A stretch of DNA of 64,000 nucleotides from Takakia lepidozioides. Lineage: Eukaryota; Streptophyta; Takakiopsida; Takakiales; Takakiaceae. The translations under genes were made by a program, and so were the position numbers. This document shows positions 10,011 to 21,556 of the stretch, piece by piece. Within the stretch, counting starts at the first letter, position 1. Every line of letters starts with the position of its first letter. The stretch covers positions 59,563,053 to 59,627,052 of the forward strand of contig CM060732.1 in NCBI GenBank assembly GCA_030704615.1, given 5' to 3'. The notes under the pieces were generated by a model. That model saw nothing but the letters and a program-made list of their open reading frames with translations, did no database searches and was not told the origin of the DNA.

Positions 10011-13000
10011 CAACAGTGCTGAGATGCCAATGCATCCATGACACTTCTTCGAGATGTTTTTTTTTTTTTTTTTCCTCTACGGGAGATCTTCGGACGTCTC
10101 CCCATTGTCATTCCCTAAAATCTTACAAATATATACATTCGATAAACTCTTTTGCACTTAACCTGCTGGTAGATCTCCAGCTTCTGATTTTACTGTTGTT
10201 GCTCATGTATTGATGGCCCCCCTGTGGTTTGAGCTACAGCATGAGGTCCTTGGTTCCAATTTTGGTGCTTCAAGTCAAAACTAGCTCCAACCCAGGTGAA
10301 TATAATGCTCAAAGGGCGACCACTATGTATTCCTCTTCCAAAGGCTCAATTGAGGTACGTTTGTAGTGGAGTTGTGAAGAAAAAGATAGATCTAGATTTC
10401 TAAGCTGGATCAACTGGGAACAAATGATCCTCTACTCGTCATCCATTTAGCTCTCTTTGTGAACAACAAGAGAGATGAAGAATTATCTTCCAAAGTTTAC
10501 TGCTTGATACACATGAGTTCAAAAGATTTTTCTTGGAACAAATTGAATAGATATATCCATTAATATTATTGCCATCAATGGGGCGCACATCCTTTGGAAT
10601 CGAATAACCAATCAAATCAAGAACATTTGTTCCAAGTCAAATGTTACAATATTGGGCCGTACAGTTCTAAAAACTGAATTGTGCCTTGTTTTTGCTTTTC
10701 GAAATCCTTCTACTATGACCTCAAAAACCAAATGGATGACTTTTTAAATTATTTGATTACTCACATATTTGAGAGGGAGTCCCAACCAGTGTTGTTTTGG
10801 TATGTGTCAGTCGGCTGGGGTATGTGCAAGGGTATAGGTAAGGTATGCCAGAACCAACCCGACTGGTGTGTCATATAGCCTATACCTCGGGTGTGTGTAG
10901 AACTTAGGGTTTAGGGCTCCAAACATACCCAAACTGATATCATACCAGCCACAATAGCTAGCGGAACATACCAGTACAACATAATAGAAATCATACCAGT
11001 ACAACAATGTTCTGTTGAAAATGGACATGATTTCCATAACATGATAATGGACATGTCACCAGTACAACATAATTGGTCCCAACTGTTACTCATCAGGCAC
11101 GTCCTTGAGCTCAACAAAAAAATTGGAGAATAAGGTTGTGATTTGTAAGAATTTCTAGGATTTTCAAACACACCTTGGAGAGCTTTGAACTCGACTAGGT
11201 CTACTACAATAGAAACCAGCCACTGTATGACTTCAAAAATACAGTCGTAATGTTAACAATGTTGGTGATTTGGCACGCATGTGCAGAATATTGTGCGAGT
11301 CGTTTTGGCCTCTAGTCATAACGAGTATTATAAGTCGTTATAAGCATGTAATGTTCCTTTTCATGACTGATGTAGCTTTGGTAGGCGAGTAGGATTTGGA
11401 AGGGGTGCAAGAACGTTTCGTGTCAAAAGGGTATGTGGAAGTGGGCATTGTATCCTTTGCCGATGATTGTTAGATACTACAATGCCAACTGCAAGACTAG
11501 GAAACCATCATGGATAGCTTCAATGCAAATGTATGAAAGGTCACATGTGTACATTCATTTTAACGATATTATTCAATTTAACATGTTTCAGATAATAACG
11601 AAACAAAGCACGGACACGATGAATGGGATGTTTCAAAAACTCCATGTCTACTAATGCATTAGATGAATTGCTCTCAATTCTACTCATGACTTAGTTACTT
11701 TGCAAATACGATGCGTCATTTAAAATAATCATTTTTCATTCTCTACTAAATCAATCATAGAGAGTGGACTCAAAGCATCATATTTTTCTACTCTTTTATA
11801 AATTTGTCCAAAACCTAATAGAACCAAGAATGCTGAGATGATTATTTTCGTTCTCATTTCAAACTAAGAATGGAACCATATTATAATTACGATAAAGTTT
11901 AGTTTAGAAATTATGGATTTTTTGGGGGGGTTTAAAACAAAAGTTAAAGCTAAAGCTAAAGATTTAATCCTAAAATATTTGAGAGATTTTGTATATTAGT
12001 TTCAAGAATCAATTGTAGATATACATTATTTTAAGACTTTTGATCTCAAAATTCTATAGCTTAATCTATAAACTTAAGCTAAAAAGGTTATGTATTGCAA
12101 AAACTAAGATGATTCAGTCCTTCACAAAGATTGTGATGTTGTAAAATTTGAACAAACTTGATGAAGATCATCTGAGGACTAGAAACTCACATTTGAATTT
12201 TGGCTACTCATTGTCTGCTCGCAACAAATTGGGTCCTACTTTGATACTACATTGAATGCTAGATTATTGATTTCCCCATATCTCTCGTAGCTCAAATTCT
12301 CTCGTGGTTGCCCAAGGTCTGGGAGGTGATGAATATGCTGCTAACGGTAATTGTCTTTTTAGGTCATGATTCCATTTCGAGAGGTGAGTGGACTGACCAT
12401 TACCAAGATCTTTTTCTGTACAGAAGGAGTCACGTTCACATTGCCACTAGCTTGGTTGTGATTAGTTTTTCTTTCAAACATGTTTTGCTCTGCTTGTTCA
12501 TCTTAAACTTTATTATTAATGTTTTTCTGAGATGTATATGTTCGTTGCATTGTTACATTGTAAGTACACTTACAATCAATATATGAAGCGAGACGTTTGT
12601 TTTGTTTTGTTTTGTTTTGTAGTGTCGTTGAGATCTCCCAAACCGCGGGGCTTCAGCGGGGGTGCTTGGTGTCGTTGGAAAGCCCTCGGTGAGGAGGGGT
12701 GCACCGGCTTGGTCTCATGATTTTTGGACCAGCGGTGTGGGAGATGTGGAATTTCAAGTGCTTTTGGTCGTTGGAAATTCGAGAAAAATAGCAAAGTGGG
12801 CTTTCCTGGAGCAATGATTCGCCCTTCATGTGGGAGAGTTGGAATTTCAAGTACTTTTGGTCGCTCGAAATTCAAAAAATAGCCAAGTAGATATATCGAT
12901 GTATGAAGCCTTGACAAGGGAGATTGCAAAAATAGCAAAGTGGGCTTTGTTGGAACAATGACATGGAGATCTCTCAAACTGCAGGGTCTCCGGTACATTC

Positions 13001-13043
13001 AAGGACATTGGACATTGGACACTGGAGGTCGCATTTGGGCCTC
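10011..13043. other. Repeat-rich intergenic region left of the gypsy element
   Basis: No gene is recognised. 10800-11080 contains repeated ACCAGTACAACA/CATACCAG words resembling 46200-46430. A (GTTTT)n run lies at 12597-12620. 12640-12990 holds two imperfect copies of a unit containing GGAATTTCAAGTACTTTTGG. The last ~60 bases (ACTGGAGGTCGCATTTGGGC) resemble 40920-40950, to the right of the gypsy element, so the retrotransposon sits inside an older repeat. Confidence 0.5.
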
Positions 13044-14045
13044 TGTTAGAGGACTGTCTGGGACTTAGGCACTTTTACGGGATCTGTGGGGTACCCTTAA
13101 TTTTTGCACAGACTGAGACCAACAGGAGCCTTAGGGGTGACAGCAGCGCACTTTAGGGAGGGGTTACACAGCCTGTCACAGCCGCCACAGCCAGACACAA
13201 TTGTCACAGCCAATCACAGCCAAACACAGCCCGTCACAGCCCGACACAGCCCAACACAGTCGCACAGCCAATCACAGCCCGACACAGCCCGTCACAGCCC
13301 AACACAGTCGCACAGCCAGTCACAGCCCGTCACAGTTTCACACAACCAGTCACAGCTTGACACAGCTGTCACGACCATAGGGAACGGATAGCAGGACAGG
13401 GAACGATTGTGGGGAACAACATCTGCGAATGGAACATGTTAGTTCACGGATGACGGTTAGTGAGGGAAACGGTTAGAACAACGGGTAGGAAGATAAAGCC
13501 AGGAGCGAGGACTGGAAAATGATCACTTCTTGGGGAATCACTTTGGGAAGGAGTTGGGGATGACTTCGGGGGAAATCAGAACTTGGAAATGAAGCGGAGA
13601 GCGCATCTCTGAGCAGAAAGAGGGAGAGCACAGAGTAGGAGGAGAACGATCTGTTGATACTTGCTGAATGCAAGAAGTAGAGTTGTAATGTAGAGCAGAA
13701 TAGAGATACCATGGCTTCAGCCTGATACTTGATAGATATTAATCTAATACATACTTCATACTCACACTGTGTAGAGAGATCTGAGTGAAGTTGTGGAATG
13801 AATGGATGAGTTGATGGAATCCGATAGATTGCTGAAGCAAACTGATACTTAAATACCAACAGTAAGGTAACTAGCTAACATGAATGCGGGAAGGAAAATA
13901 AATAGGAAACACCCCCATGATACACTAGCTGTAGGTCATGACTGATTGTTCTGAGCGGGCTGAGTGCTTAGAGATTTCCAACTCTTCTATCTTGGCGTTC
14001 CCGCCTCGGATAGCGAAGGGAAGGGTGAGTAAAAGCCGCGCGACA
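13044..14045 (+). repeat. 5' LTR of the gypsy element
   Basis: It starts TGTTAGAGGACTG and ends AAAAGCCGCGCGACA, matching the right LTR in order and length (1002 against 992 bases). Short stretches compared by eye differ by a few to about ten percent, depending on the stretch. An irregular CACAGCC minisatellite lies at 13165-13370. The next bases, TTTGGCGACCATACTGGGGA, lie where a tRNA primer-binding site is expected. Confidence 0.9.
13165..13370 (+). repeat. CACAGCC minisatellite in the 5' LTR
   Basis: Irregular 8-11-base units ending CACAGCC or CACAGTC are repeated about twenty times. The same motif occurs in the 3' LTR (about 39907-40125) and inside the element (35160-35500). Reading frames across it are a by-product of the repeat. 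Confidence 0.85.
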
Positions 14046-14440
14046 TTTGGCGACCATACTGGGGAACTGGGTCATGAACAACCAGATGTGACAGGCATCT
14101 GGTGGGATCATGGTAGATGGAGAATTAAAGAATTTGATGTGAATCAAATTCCTTGTGAAACTGAGAAGGAAAGATTGTCCAAATGATTCTTTCAGAGGTT
14201 CTTGGAATTGCCAGACGGTTGTAAAGAAAACATTCTTAAGAGAGTGCATGATGCTGACCCTGAGTGGGGTCTGGAGAAATGAGTGATAAAGATTTATCAG
14301 GTGGCCTGTAGAGGAAGAGCACGTTGGTTACCAACACTGGTTTATGTGATAGCATTGCTATCCATTAAGCGAGTAGAGTTTGAAGGTTGGGAGGAAAGAA
14401 AGGTGAATGTTTATACTCATATGCATGAAGAGCTTGTACT
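14046..14440 (+). pseudogene. Gypsy leader/gag-region frame, left part, split by the nested transposon
   Basis: Downstream of the primer-binding site, coding-like sequence runs through 14283-14449 and continues on the far side of the inserted transposon at 28318-28525. Removing the insert and one copy of GGTAAAGAA joins the two halves into one uninterrupted reading frame. Stops occur further upstream (near 14184 and 14279). No domain is recognised. Confidence 0.6.
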
Positions 14441-14449
14441 GGTAAAGAA
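14441..14449 (+). repeat. Target-site duplication, left copy (GGTAAAGAA)
   Basis: This 9-bp direct repeat is identical to 28309-28317. Nine bases is the usual target duplication of Mutator-like elements. Confidence 0.85.
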
Positions 14450-14500
14450 GAGGTTTGCTATTTCATGAGCATGAGCGGCATGAGCGGCATGAGCAGAGTA
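14450..14500 (+). repeat. Left terminal inverted repeat
   Basis: It contains TTGCTATTTCATGAGC followed by ATGAGCGGC units. It pairs with the right end at 28258-28308; the order of the ATGAGC and ATGAGCGGC sub-units differs between the ends. Confidence 0.8.
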
Positions 14501-14699
14501 GTAACACAATCGGTTTTCATGAGCAGAAGTACAAATTTCGAAAATAAAAAACAATAAAAAACAATAAAAAACAATAATTTAATGCAATGTGTCAGAAAAA
14601 ACAAATATATTATTCGGCCCCTTGAAGGGAAAATTGCACTTTTGACAGTTGTGCTCATGATATTTTGTCTTCCGCTCATGCCAATTCCTAGCGACATGT

Positions 14700-15065
14700 G
14701 CAAATATGGCGCCGAATTTCGCGGTAATAGGGTCCGTAACCTGAAAAAACGGCGACGTATTTCGCGGCAATAGGTCTCTCTGGCGAAAAATGGTGCCGAA
14801 TTCCGCGGCTATAGGTCCCCTCATGACAGGTAATTCGGCGCCATTTTTCCAGTGCATGTTCGGACTTAGCCAGTTTTCGGCCCAAAAAAGAGAAATTCGG
14901 CGCCATTTTTCCAGACACGGTACCAGTGCATGTTGGGACTTAGCCAGTTTTCGGCCCCAAAAAGAGAAATTCGGCGCCATTTTCCCAAACACAGGTACCA
15001 GTGCATGTTGGGACTTAGCGAGTTTTCGGCCCCAAAAAGAGAAATTCGGCGCCATTTTTCCAGAA
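14700..15065. repeat. Subterminal block of GGCGCC half-palindromes
   Basis: Repeated AAATTCGGCGCCATTTTTCC and GGCGCCGAATTTCGCGG words, with three tandem units of ~74 bases containing GGACTTAGCCAGTTTTCGGC. The same words build the 190-bp array at 24705-25690, tying this block to the same element. Confidence 0.85.
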
Positions 15066-15219
15066 ATGGCCCCAGAACTGCTTCTGTTGGATCTCAGTTT
15101 GAATGGAATATTGCCTCATTCCAGGAGTTTTGGGGTGCATTTCATTACACTGCAAAAAAAAAGTCTGATACAGCAAAATGCATTTGAAAATATCCATATG
15201 GAGGATTCCGTTTGCCCCA

Positions 15220-18200
15220 TCAATGATTTCTGGAATCCCTAAGAAGGAGTTTGTGCAGCTCGTTCACGCTCAACGCCGGTGCATGAATAAAGTCATCAAT
15301 AGTCACGTTCATCCTCAACCTCTTCAGGTAAATGTAATACAGATGCTTGCACGGATAATACTTCGAACCCTTCTTTGCTTCCATCAACGAGAAGTCCGTA
15401 CAGTTGCAAGTCGGCTCCACTCCAATCGTAATTGTGTATACATCGTCGCGTACAGCCGAGCCGGCCGTTGCCATCCGATACACACGCCCAAGGCCGGGTG
15501 GGGGTACGTCCACGGAGCTCTGAATAGTGCAAGCCATCCCAAGAGCATTGGCAATCCGAGTCTCATTCAACTTGTTGGGAGGGTGTCGTCTCTTCACTCT
15601 TCCGAATCGCATTGTGGGATGTGCAGAATTGTCCAATCCGTCTCTACTGGACCGAGCAGTATGCAATGGCTGGGTCTGAGGAACCGGAAATGCGTGGGCC
15701 GGGATGTCTGTGCGTTGCACCATTCGAAATCCTGCTGCAGATAGAGCATCCGCCTCATTCTGAGAGAGGCTGCAACCCGGTGCAACAGGCCAGACGCCCG
15801 GAGGCTCCGGCATTCCCTGAATCCCGTACTTGGGCTTGCCAAATACACAGGTCATTATGTCGTGCCTACAGAACCAAAATGTCTGCGTTGTGGCGTGAGC
15901 AAATGTGGGAGTCAAAAATCTGCCGCTGAAACAAGGTGCAGGTACAGCACCGTGTGGGTTCCTCCGAATCATCTCACCACAGCGTGCTCTCGTATCCACC
16001 CGGATGGCGCAACACTTCCCTCGAAATGCCGGCAATGTCCTCGCAATTCTCCACTGTGACTCCGACACTCTTGTCTCCACAATGGGAATGTTGTATTGCT
16101 TTACTACAGATGGCTCGTTATGTTGCCGGGGCACGCGCCCTGTGCTCAAAGGAGATGGCGATCTTGAACGTGCAGGACTTCCGGTGCTCGACGAGACCTC
16201 CTCGGACAACATCACCGGACCACGAGGGAGCGTGCGAATATTCTTGTCAGCTCGCCATGAATCCTCTTCTCCGCCAGGTGCCTCGTCAAGTCTTCGTCTC
16301 ACTGGACGGGTATGAACATCTCCTTCCAAATGTTGGCCTCTTCGCAGCAATGGCGTGTCCCGAAGGCCCTCTCGCAAGGCCGCCGCCCACTTCCGAGGAT
16401 TCTTCGATCTGGAGGCAGTCCGCATCAGCATTTCCTGCCTGTCCGGCCCCAAGCCCCACTGTTTCCCTTTCAAGAACTCGTTGTACCTGCATTGCTGCAT
16501 AATTGACCTCACAATGTCCTCCGTTGTGGCAGTGAGGATGTCCACCAGATGCGCCGCAGAGGAGGCACGCCAGGAAGAGTGCACTGATTCGGCCATGTTT
16601 GTCGTGGGCATGTCGGTGTCGGAGTCGAGACACATTTCCTGCACAAGCACATGTTGAGGTTACAAGCAAGTTACAAATATGGCCAAGAATAATATCCAAC
16701 GGGACGCGAATTCGTGCAACTCACCTCCCGCATATAGTCGCCGAACTGGAGGAAACGATAATGCCACCATGCTAGCCAACTGACCATTGCTCCTTCGTCT
16801 GATTTCCTTACAGCACCTGACGATGTCCACCAAGCCCGTATGCATGCAAACTGTGTCTCTGCATCATCCAAGGTGGGAGCGCGCTTCCACGCAAGGCACA
16901 TGGAACGGTGCTCCTCTCTGAAATCTGGCGCCACGAGCCTGGTTGTGTACTGCGAAAGGCTCTGCAGAAAGTGGAACCCACAAGATCTCTCCTTGCCTTC
17001 CATGGGAACATTGGGGTCTTGCCCGTACACCCTTCGGATGGCAGCCCAATTTGCTTGTGCGTTGTCCGCCATGAAACCACGGAAATTGGGAGGGGGCAAT
17101 CCCGCCTTGGCCATCTGTTCGTTTATTCCCTGCCAAAGAAGCATCTCCGATTGTGTGTCCTCTCCTTTCATCTCACAAATAGCAATTGTCATTAGCATCC
17201 TGCAGTGGGTGTCGTAGACATGTGCACCCATTGTCACCCACTGGTGATTTGTAATTCGCTTGATATGGTCGAACATGACCCAACTGTTTGACAAGTTCCC
17301 ACTCGTCATCCTGTCGACCAGTTCGACGCCACTGCCAGGTCCACACGTGGACATTTTGAATACGAAACAACGATCTGCCTCAGTCCCTTGTCCTGGAAAC
17401 CTACTTCCATGAATGTAGTCATATCCACATCGTCGCTTCACCTCCAGAATGGAGTGCATATCCGAGCCACGCCCAATTTTCTGTTTGCAAGAGACAATGT
17501 GGTTTCGGACATTCGGTGAACATACGTGGGACACCGACTCGAGCAATGCCTCCATTTCCTTCTCGTCGAGAGGAACTCTATCCGAGCCGTCTTCCGACAT
17601 AATTCTGGCCAATGCCATCTTATGGGCGGCTTGGAGCTGTATCTGTTTGGGTTTGGCACCCGGTCTCAACTTAACCTCCTCCTGAACGAGCTGCTCTGCT
17701 TCGTGGGCAGCCTCCCGCGAGTTCCCCCTCGCCAATTTGTGACAATGGGAACCAACGTGTATGCAAGCTCGGGTGAGGTCAGGGAAACGGTGCAACACAT
17801 AGAACTGCTTGGCATTACAAACAGACATGCAGTGTGGTGGTTCTTTGCAATGCGCACACTTAAATGTGGAGTTCGGAACCTTCTCCTGAGCTCGAAATGG
17901 TTGGTGAGCTGTGCCTGTCCAATCGGTCTCGTTCCTGTGACCTCTGGATTTAAAGTGGAAGCAAGTTGGGGAGAAACACCGCAACGCGCCCGCACAAACA
18001 ACGTAGCGCACCCGCACACCATCAAGCATCTTCATGCTGGTGGTTTTGGTAACGCACCAAGGATGACCGTCATGTTTTCTATCCATATCTGTCAACATTC
18101 CGGACGCCCTCGAGTAGTCCGCCCGAGGAGGGAACTCAAAGAAGACATTACCGTCGACGTCGGCGGGAAGGCATGTAACCGATTTAATTGCGAACTTGCT

Positions 18201-18783
18201 GTAGTCCAGCCCGGCCAGCTCCGACCGGTTCTAGAATAGATCGAACTGCGGTGCTCGTGCTGGGAATATGACTCCCTCCTCCACTGACGTCCATTGAGGA
18301 CTTGCCTGATCTCCAGGACGACCTCGGAACTTCCATGACCTCGTCTGAGTCGGACAGGTTGTGAACAACCCGGTTCTCGGTCGTCTTCATGGATGGGTTC
18401 GGCTCTGGATTTACTTCGTTGCGGACTTCTCTCTTTGAGGTACCCACTCTCTGATTCGCGGATTGTTTCGTGGAAGGCGCCAGGATAGACGGTGCATTTG
18501 GCGGGCAAATGAAGTCCCCAACAGCCCTGTATATGACGCTGTCCGATGGTGGAACTCGCCATTCCCTGCCATCGCCGAAATCATCGTGGAGCACAACAAT
18601 ACTCTCGACAACAAGGCCGTTTGAGTCCTTCCTTTCCTCCTCCAAAAAAACCGACCCCGGTTTCAGGTGGTATCGAACGCACAGATATTTCTCCATCACC
18701 CGGCAGGTGTCCCCTCTGCACGGAAATGAAGCTCTATGCTCGTGAGGAGGGCAGTACACTGTAGCGCTCGGGTTTTCCGCCAT
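15220..18783 (-). CDS. MULE-like transposase with Cys/His-rich region and SWIM zinc finger
   Basis: Three exons on the minus strand (18783-18289, 18230-16725, 16638-15220) join in phase 0 at GT-AG sites to give about 1139 residues with no stop. The N-terminal ~170 residues are poorly conserved. A Cys/His-rich region covers about 230-340 (CFSPTCFHF, KCAHCKEPPHC, CIHVGSHCHKL). The RNase H-like transposase core is suggested by HVYDTHCRMLMTIAI near 505, FRGFMADNAQANWAAIRRVY near 553, a CGFHF box after it, and NMAESVHSSW near 680. The C-terminus has a SWIM finger, CNC...CKH, near 1090-1115. The ATG at 18783 is preceded by CCC and followed by G, a good plant context; an upstream ATG at 18915 is in the same frame. 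The gene presumably mobilises the surrounding element. Confidence 0.75.
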
Positions 18784-19059
18784 GGGAGATGTGCACACAA
18801 GACTGCCAGGATGGCGTGCGGGGAAGCTCCCTGGTAGAAGGGGGTGCAGCGATGGGAATGAATGCGATGCCGATTTGTCCGAGCGACGAAGCCTGATCCA
18901 AATCCAGGGAGCCAACTATCTCAAAAATCCACAGTCAGAGTGTTAATGAACCTTGTCTCGGAATGCGGCCCCTCGTCTTTGCGCAATAACTGCCAACGGT
19001 ATGCAGTCAGAAAGTGGGGGGCCGTCCGGATGATGACGGCTGAAGGGGATAAGCCGGCA

Positions 19060-19735
19060 CCGTGCCGTCACATTACTACCCCCGAATGGAAATTCGGCAC
19101 CCAACATCCAACAGAGGAAGCCCGGATGAAGTCGCCTCGGGCGCAGAGGCCGGAGTGTGTGCGACAGATAACATCTTCTGGATGGAGATTCGGCGCCGAA
19201 TTTCCATCCGGTCCCCCCAAAGGGAGTCGTGTCGGGGGGTCAGGCCGAAAACTGGACGGCATAAAAACATCCCCAGATGGAAAAACGGCGCCGAATTTCC
19301 ATCCGGGGCGATTCGGATGCAGTCGGGGAGGGGGGAGTGGCCTGCAGTTGGCTGTCACATTTCAACCCCCGGACGGAAATTCGGCAACGAATATCGAACA
19401 GGGGACGCCCGGATGAAGTCGCCTGGGGCACAGAGGCCGGCCAGTGTGCGACAGAGAACATCCCCTGGACGGCCATTCGGCGCCGAATTTCCATCCGGGC
19501 CCCCCCAAAGGAAGTGTTGTCGGCGTGTCAGAGCGAAAACTGGCCGACATAAAAACCTCCACAGATGAGAAAACGGCGCCGAATTTCAATTCGGGGCCGT
19601 TCCAATGAAGTCGGGGAGGGGGGAGAGGTCGGAACCTGGCAGTCATATTTCAACCCCCGGGACGGAAATTCGGCACCGAATATCCAACAGAGCGGCGGAG
19701 AGGCGGCACCTCTCCGACAGAGACCATCCCCCGGA
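19060..19735. repeat. Diverged GGCGCC palindrome repeats
   Basis: Imperfect units of about 290 bases (for example GATGAAGTCGCCT-GGGC near 19122 and 19413, GGCATAAAAACATCC near 19257 and GACATAAAAACCTCC near 19547). Each contains ATTCGGCGCCGAATTTCCAT or a close variant. Confidence 0.8.
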
Positions 19736-20340
19736 TGGAGATTCGGCGCCGAATTTCCATCCAGCAGGTAAGTCGGATCGGTGCCATATGGATATTCGGC
19801 GCCGAATTTCCATCCTGCAGGTAATTCGAATCGTGGATGAATGGAAATTCGGCGCCGAATTTCCATCCAGCAGGTAAGTCGGATCGGTGCCATATGGATA
19901 TTCGGCGCCGAATTTCCATCCTGCAGGTAATTCGAATCGTGGATGAATGGAAATTCGGCGCCGAATTTCCATCCAGCAGGTAAGTCGGATCGGTGCCATA
20001 TGGATATTCGGCGCCGAATTTCCATCCTGCAGGTAATTCGAATCGTGGATGAATGGAAATTCGGCGCCGAATTTCCATCCAGCAGGTAAGTCGGATCGGT
20101 GCCATATGGATATTCGGCGCCGAATTTCCATCCTGCAGGTAATTCGAATCGTGGATGAATGGAAATTCGGCGCCGAATTTCCATCCAGCAGGTAAGTCGG
20201 ATCGGTGCCATATGGATATTCGGCGCCGAATTTCCATCCTGCAGGTAATTCGAATCGTGGATGAATGGAAATTCGGCGCCGAATTTCCATCCAGCAGGTA
20301 AGTCGGATCGGTGCCGTATGGATATTCGGCGCCGGATTTC
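19736..20340. repeat. 106-bp tandem array with two GGCGCC palindromes per unit
   Basis: The word CTGCAGGTAATTCGAATCGT recurs at 19815, 19921, 20027, 20133 and 20239, a spacing of exactly 106. Each unit holds TATTCGGCGCCGAATTTCC and AAATTCGGCGCCGAATTT. Copies are almost identical, so the array is young or homogenised. Long open frames across it are artefacts of stop-free repeats. Confidence 0.95.
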
Positions 20341-20724
20341 CACTCGCCATTTATTTCTGAGCGAGGAATTACCTTCGTGCAGGTAATTCCCATATAAGAA
20401 TTACCTTCGTGCAGGTAATTCGCATACAAGAATTACCTTTGTGCAGGTAATTTCCAGATGACAATTACCTTCCTGCAGGTAATTCCAATCGATGTTTATT
20501 CCTCGTCCAGAATTACCTGCACAAAGGTAATTCTCATCTGGAAATTACCTGCATGAAGGTAATTCTTGTATGTGAATTACCTGCACGAAGGTAATTCTTA
20601 TATGGGAATTACCTGCACGGAGGTAATTCCTCGCTCAGAAATAAATGGCGAATCGAAATTCGGCGCCGAATATCCATATGGCACCGATCCGACTTACCTG
20701 CAGGATGGAAATTCGGCGCCGAAT
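20271..20724. repeat. Long inverted repeat with 218-bp arms and an 18-bp spacer
   Basis: Arms 20271-20488 and 20507-20724 are reverse complements along their length without gaps and with only scattered mismatches. They are symmetric about 20497/20498. Within each arm, four small GAATTACCT...AGGTAATTC palindromes are strung together. It could form a cruciform in DNA or a long hairpin if transcribed. Confidence 0.9.
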
Positions 20725-21240
20725 TACCTGCTTGAAGGAAATTTGGCGAACCGCCCTACCTGCGCGGATGGAAATTCGGCGCCGGATTTCCATCCGCGCG
20801 CATCCGAATTACCTGCTTGAAGGAAATTTGGCGCACCGCCCTACCTGCGCGGATGGAAATTCGGCGCCGGATTTCCATCCGGGCGCATCCGAATTACCTG
20901 CGCGGATGGAAATTCGGCGCCGGATTTCCATCCGCGCGCATCCGAATTACCTGCTTGAAGGAAATTTGGCGCACCGCCCTACCTGCGCGGATGGAAATTC
21001 GGCGCCGGATTTCCATCCGGGCGCATCCGAATTACCTGCGCGGATGGAAATTCGGCGCCGGATTTCCATCCGCGCGCATCCGAATTACCTGCTTGAAGGA
21101 AATTTGGCGCACCGCCCTACCTGCGCGGATGGAAATTCGGCGCCGGATTTCCATCCGGGCGCATCCGAATTACCTGCGCGGATGGAAATTCGGCGCCGGA
21201 TTTCCATCCGCGCGCTTCCGAATTACCTGCGTGAGGGAAA
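20725..21240. repeat. 138-bp tandem array with GGCGCC palindromes
   Basis: ACCTGCTTGAAGGAAATTTG recurs at 20811, 20949 and 21087, with an earlier partial copy near 20727. Each unit carries GGAAATTCGGCGCCGGATTT one or two times. Confidence 0.9.
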
Positions 21241-21556
21241 TTCCGGGACTGTTTTCGTCTATTTTCTTCCGACATGGAGGGCTTCATCCGACATTTAATT
21301 GCGCAGTTGGGCAATAAATGTCGACGGCCGTCGCTTATTATTCGGGCTGGCGACGCATGGCTTCCTGGACACGTACCCTAAATCTCATGCTATACTTGGC
21401 TTAACATGGTATTCCAGGCATGTACCCCAAAAAAGGAGATCTTTTTGGCTGGGACTTATGCCGCCTGAAGGGCGTGGCTCTCCTGAGAGAGACCTCAGAT
21501 CCAGACCGCGGCGGAAGTTGAAAGCTCTGTACTACGGACGACGGCCAATCTCTCGC

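Larger units (their letters stand above)
18784..21556. promoter_or_regulatory. Divergent intergenic region of the transposon, filled with palindromes
   Basis: The two element genes are transcribed away from this 2.77-kb segment, so it should hold both promoters. Most of it is built from GGCGCC-centred palindromes (listed separately). No TATA box was identified with confidence. Confidence 0.5.

Noticed and set aside
13104-13391. A 95-codon frame rich in Gln, Thr, His and Ser
   Set aside because: It is the CACAGCC minisatellite of the LTR read in frame.
15178-18239. Plus-strand frames of up to 237 codons opposite the transposase gene
   Set aside because: Antisense shadows of the minus-strand transposase, which has domain motifs and consistent splice phases.
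19528-21317. Long open frames (up to 271 codons) with repeated MEIRRRISI/GAEFP-like peptides
   Set aside because: They run through the 106- and 138-bp arrays on both strands and several frames. The repeat units simply lack stops; 106 is not a multiple of three, so every frame is cycled. They are not proteins.
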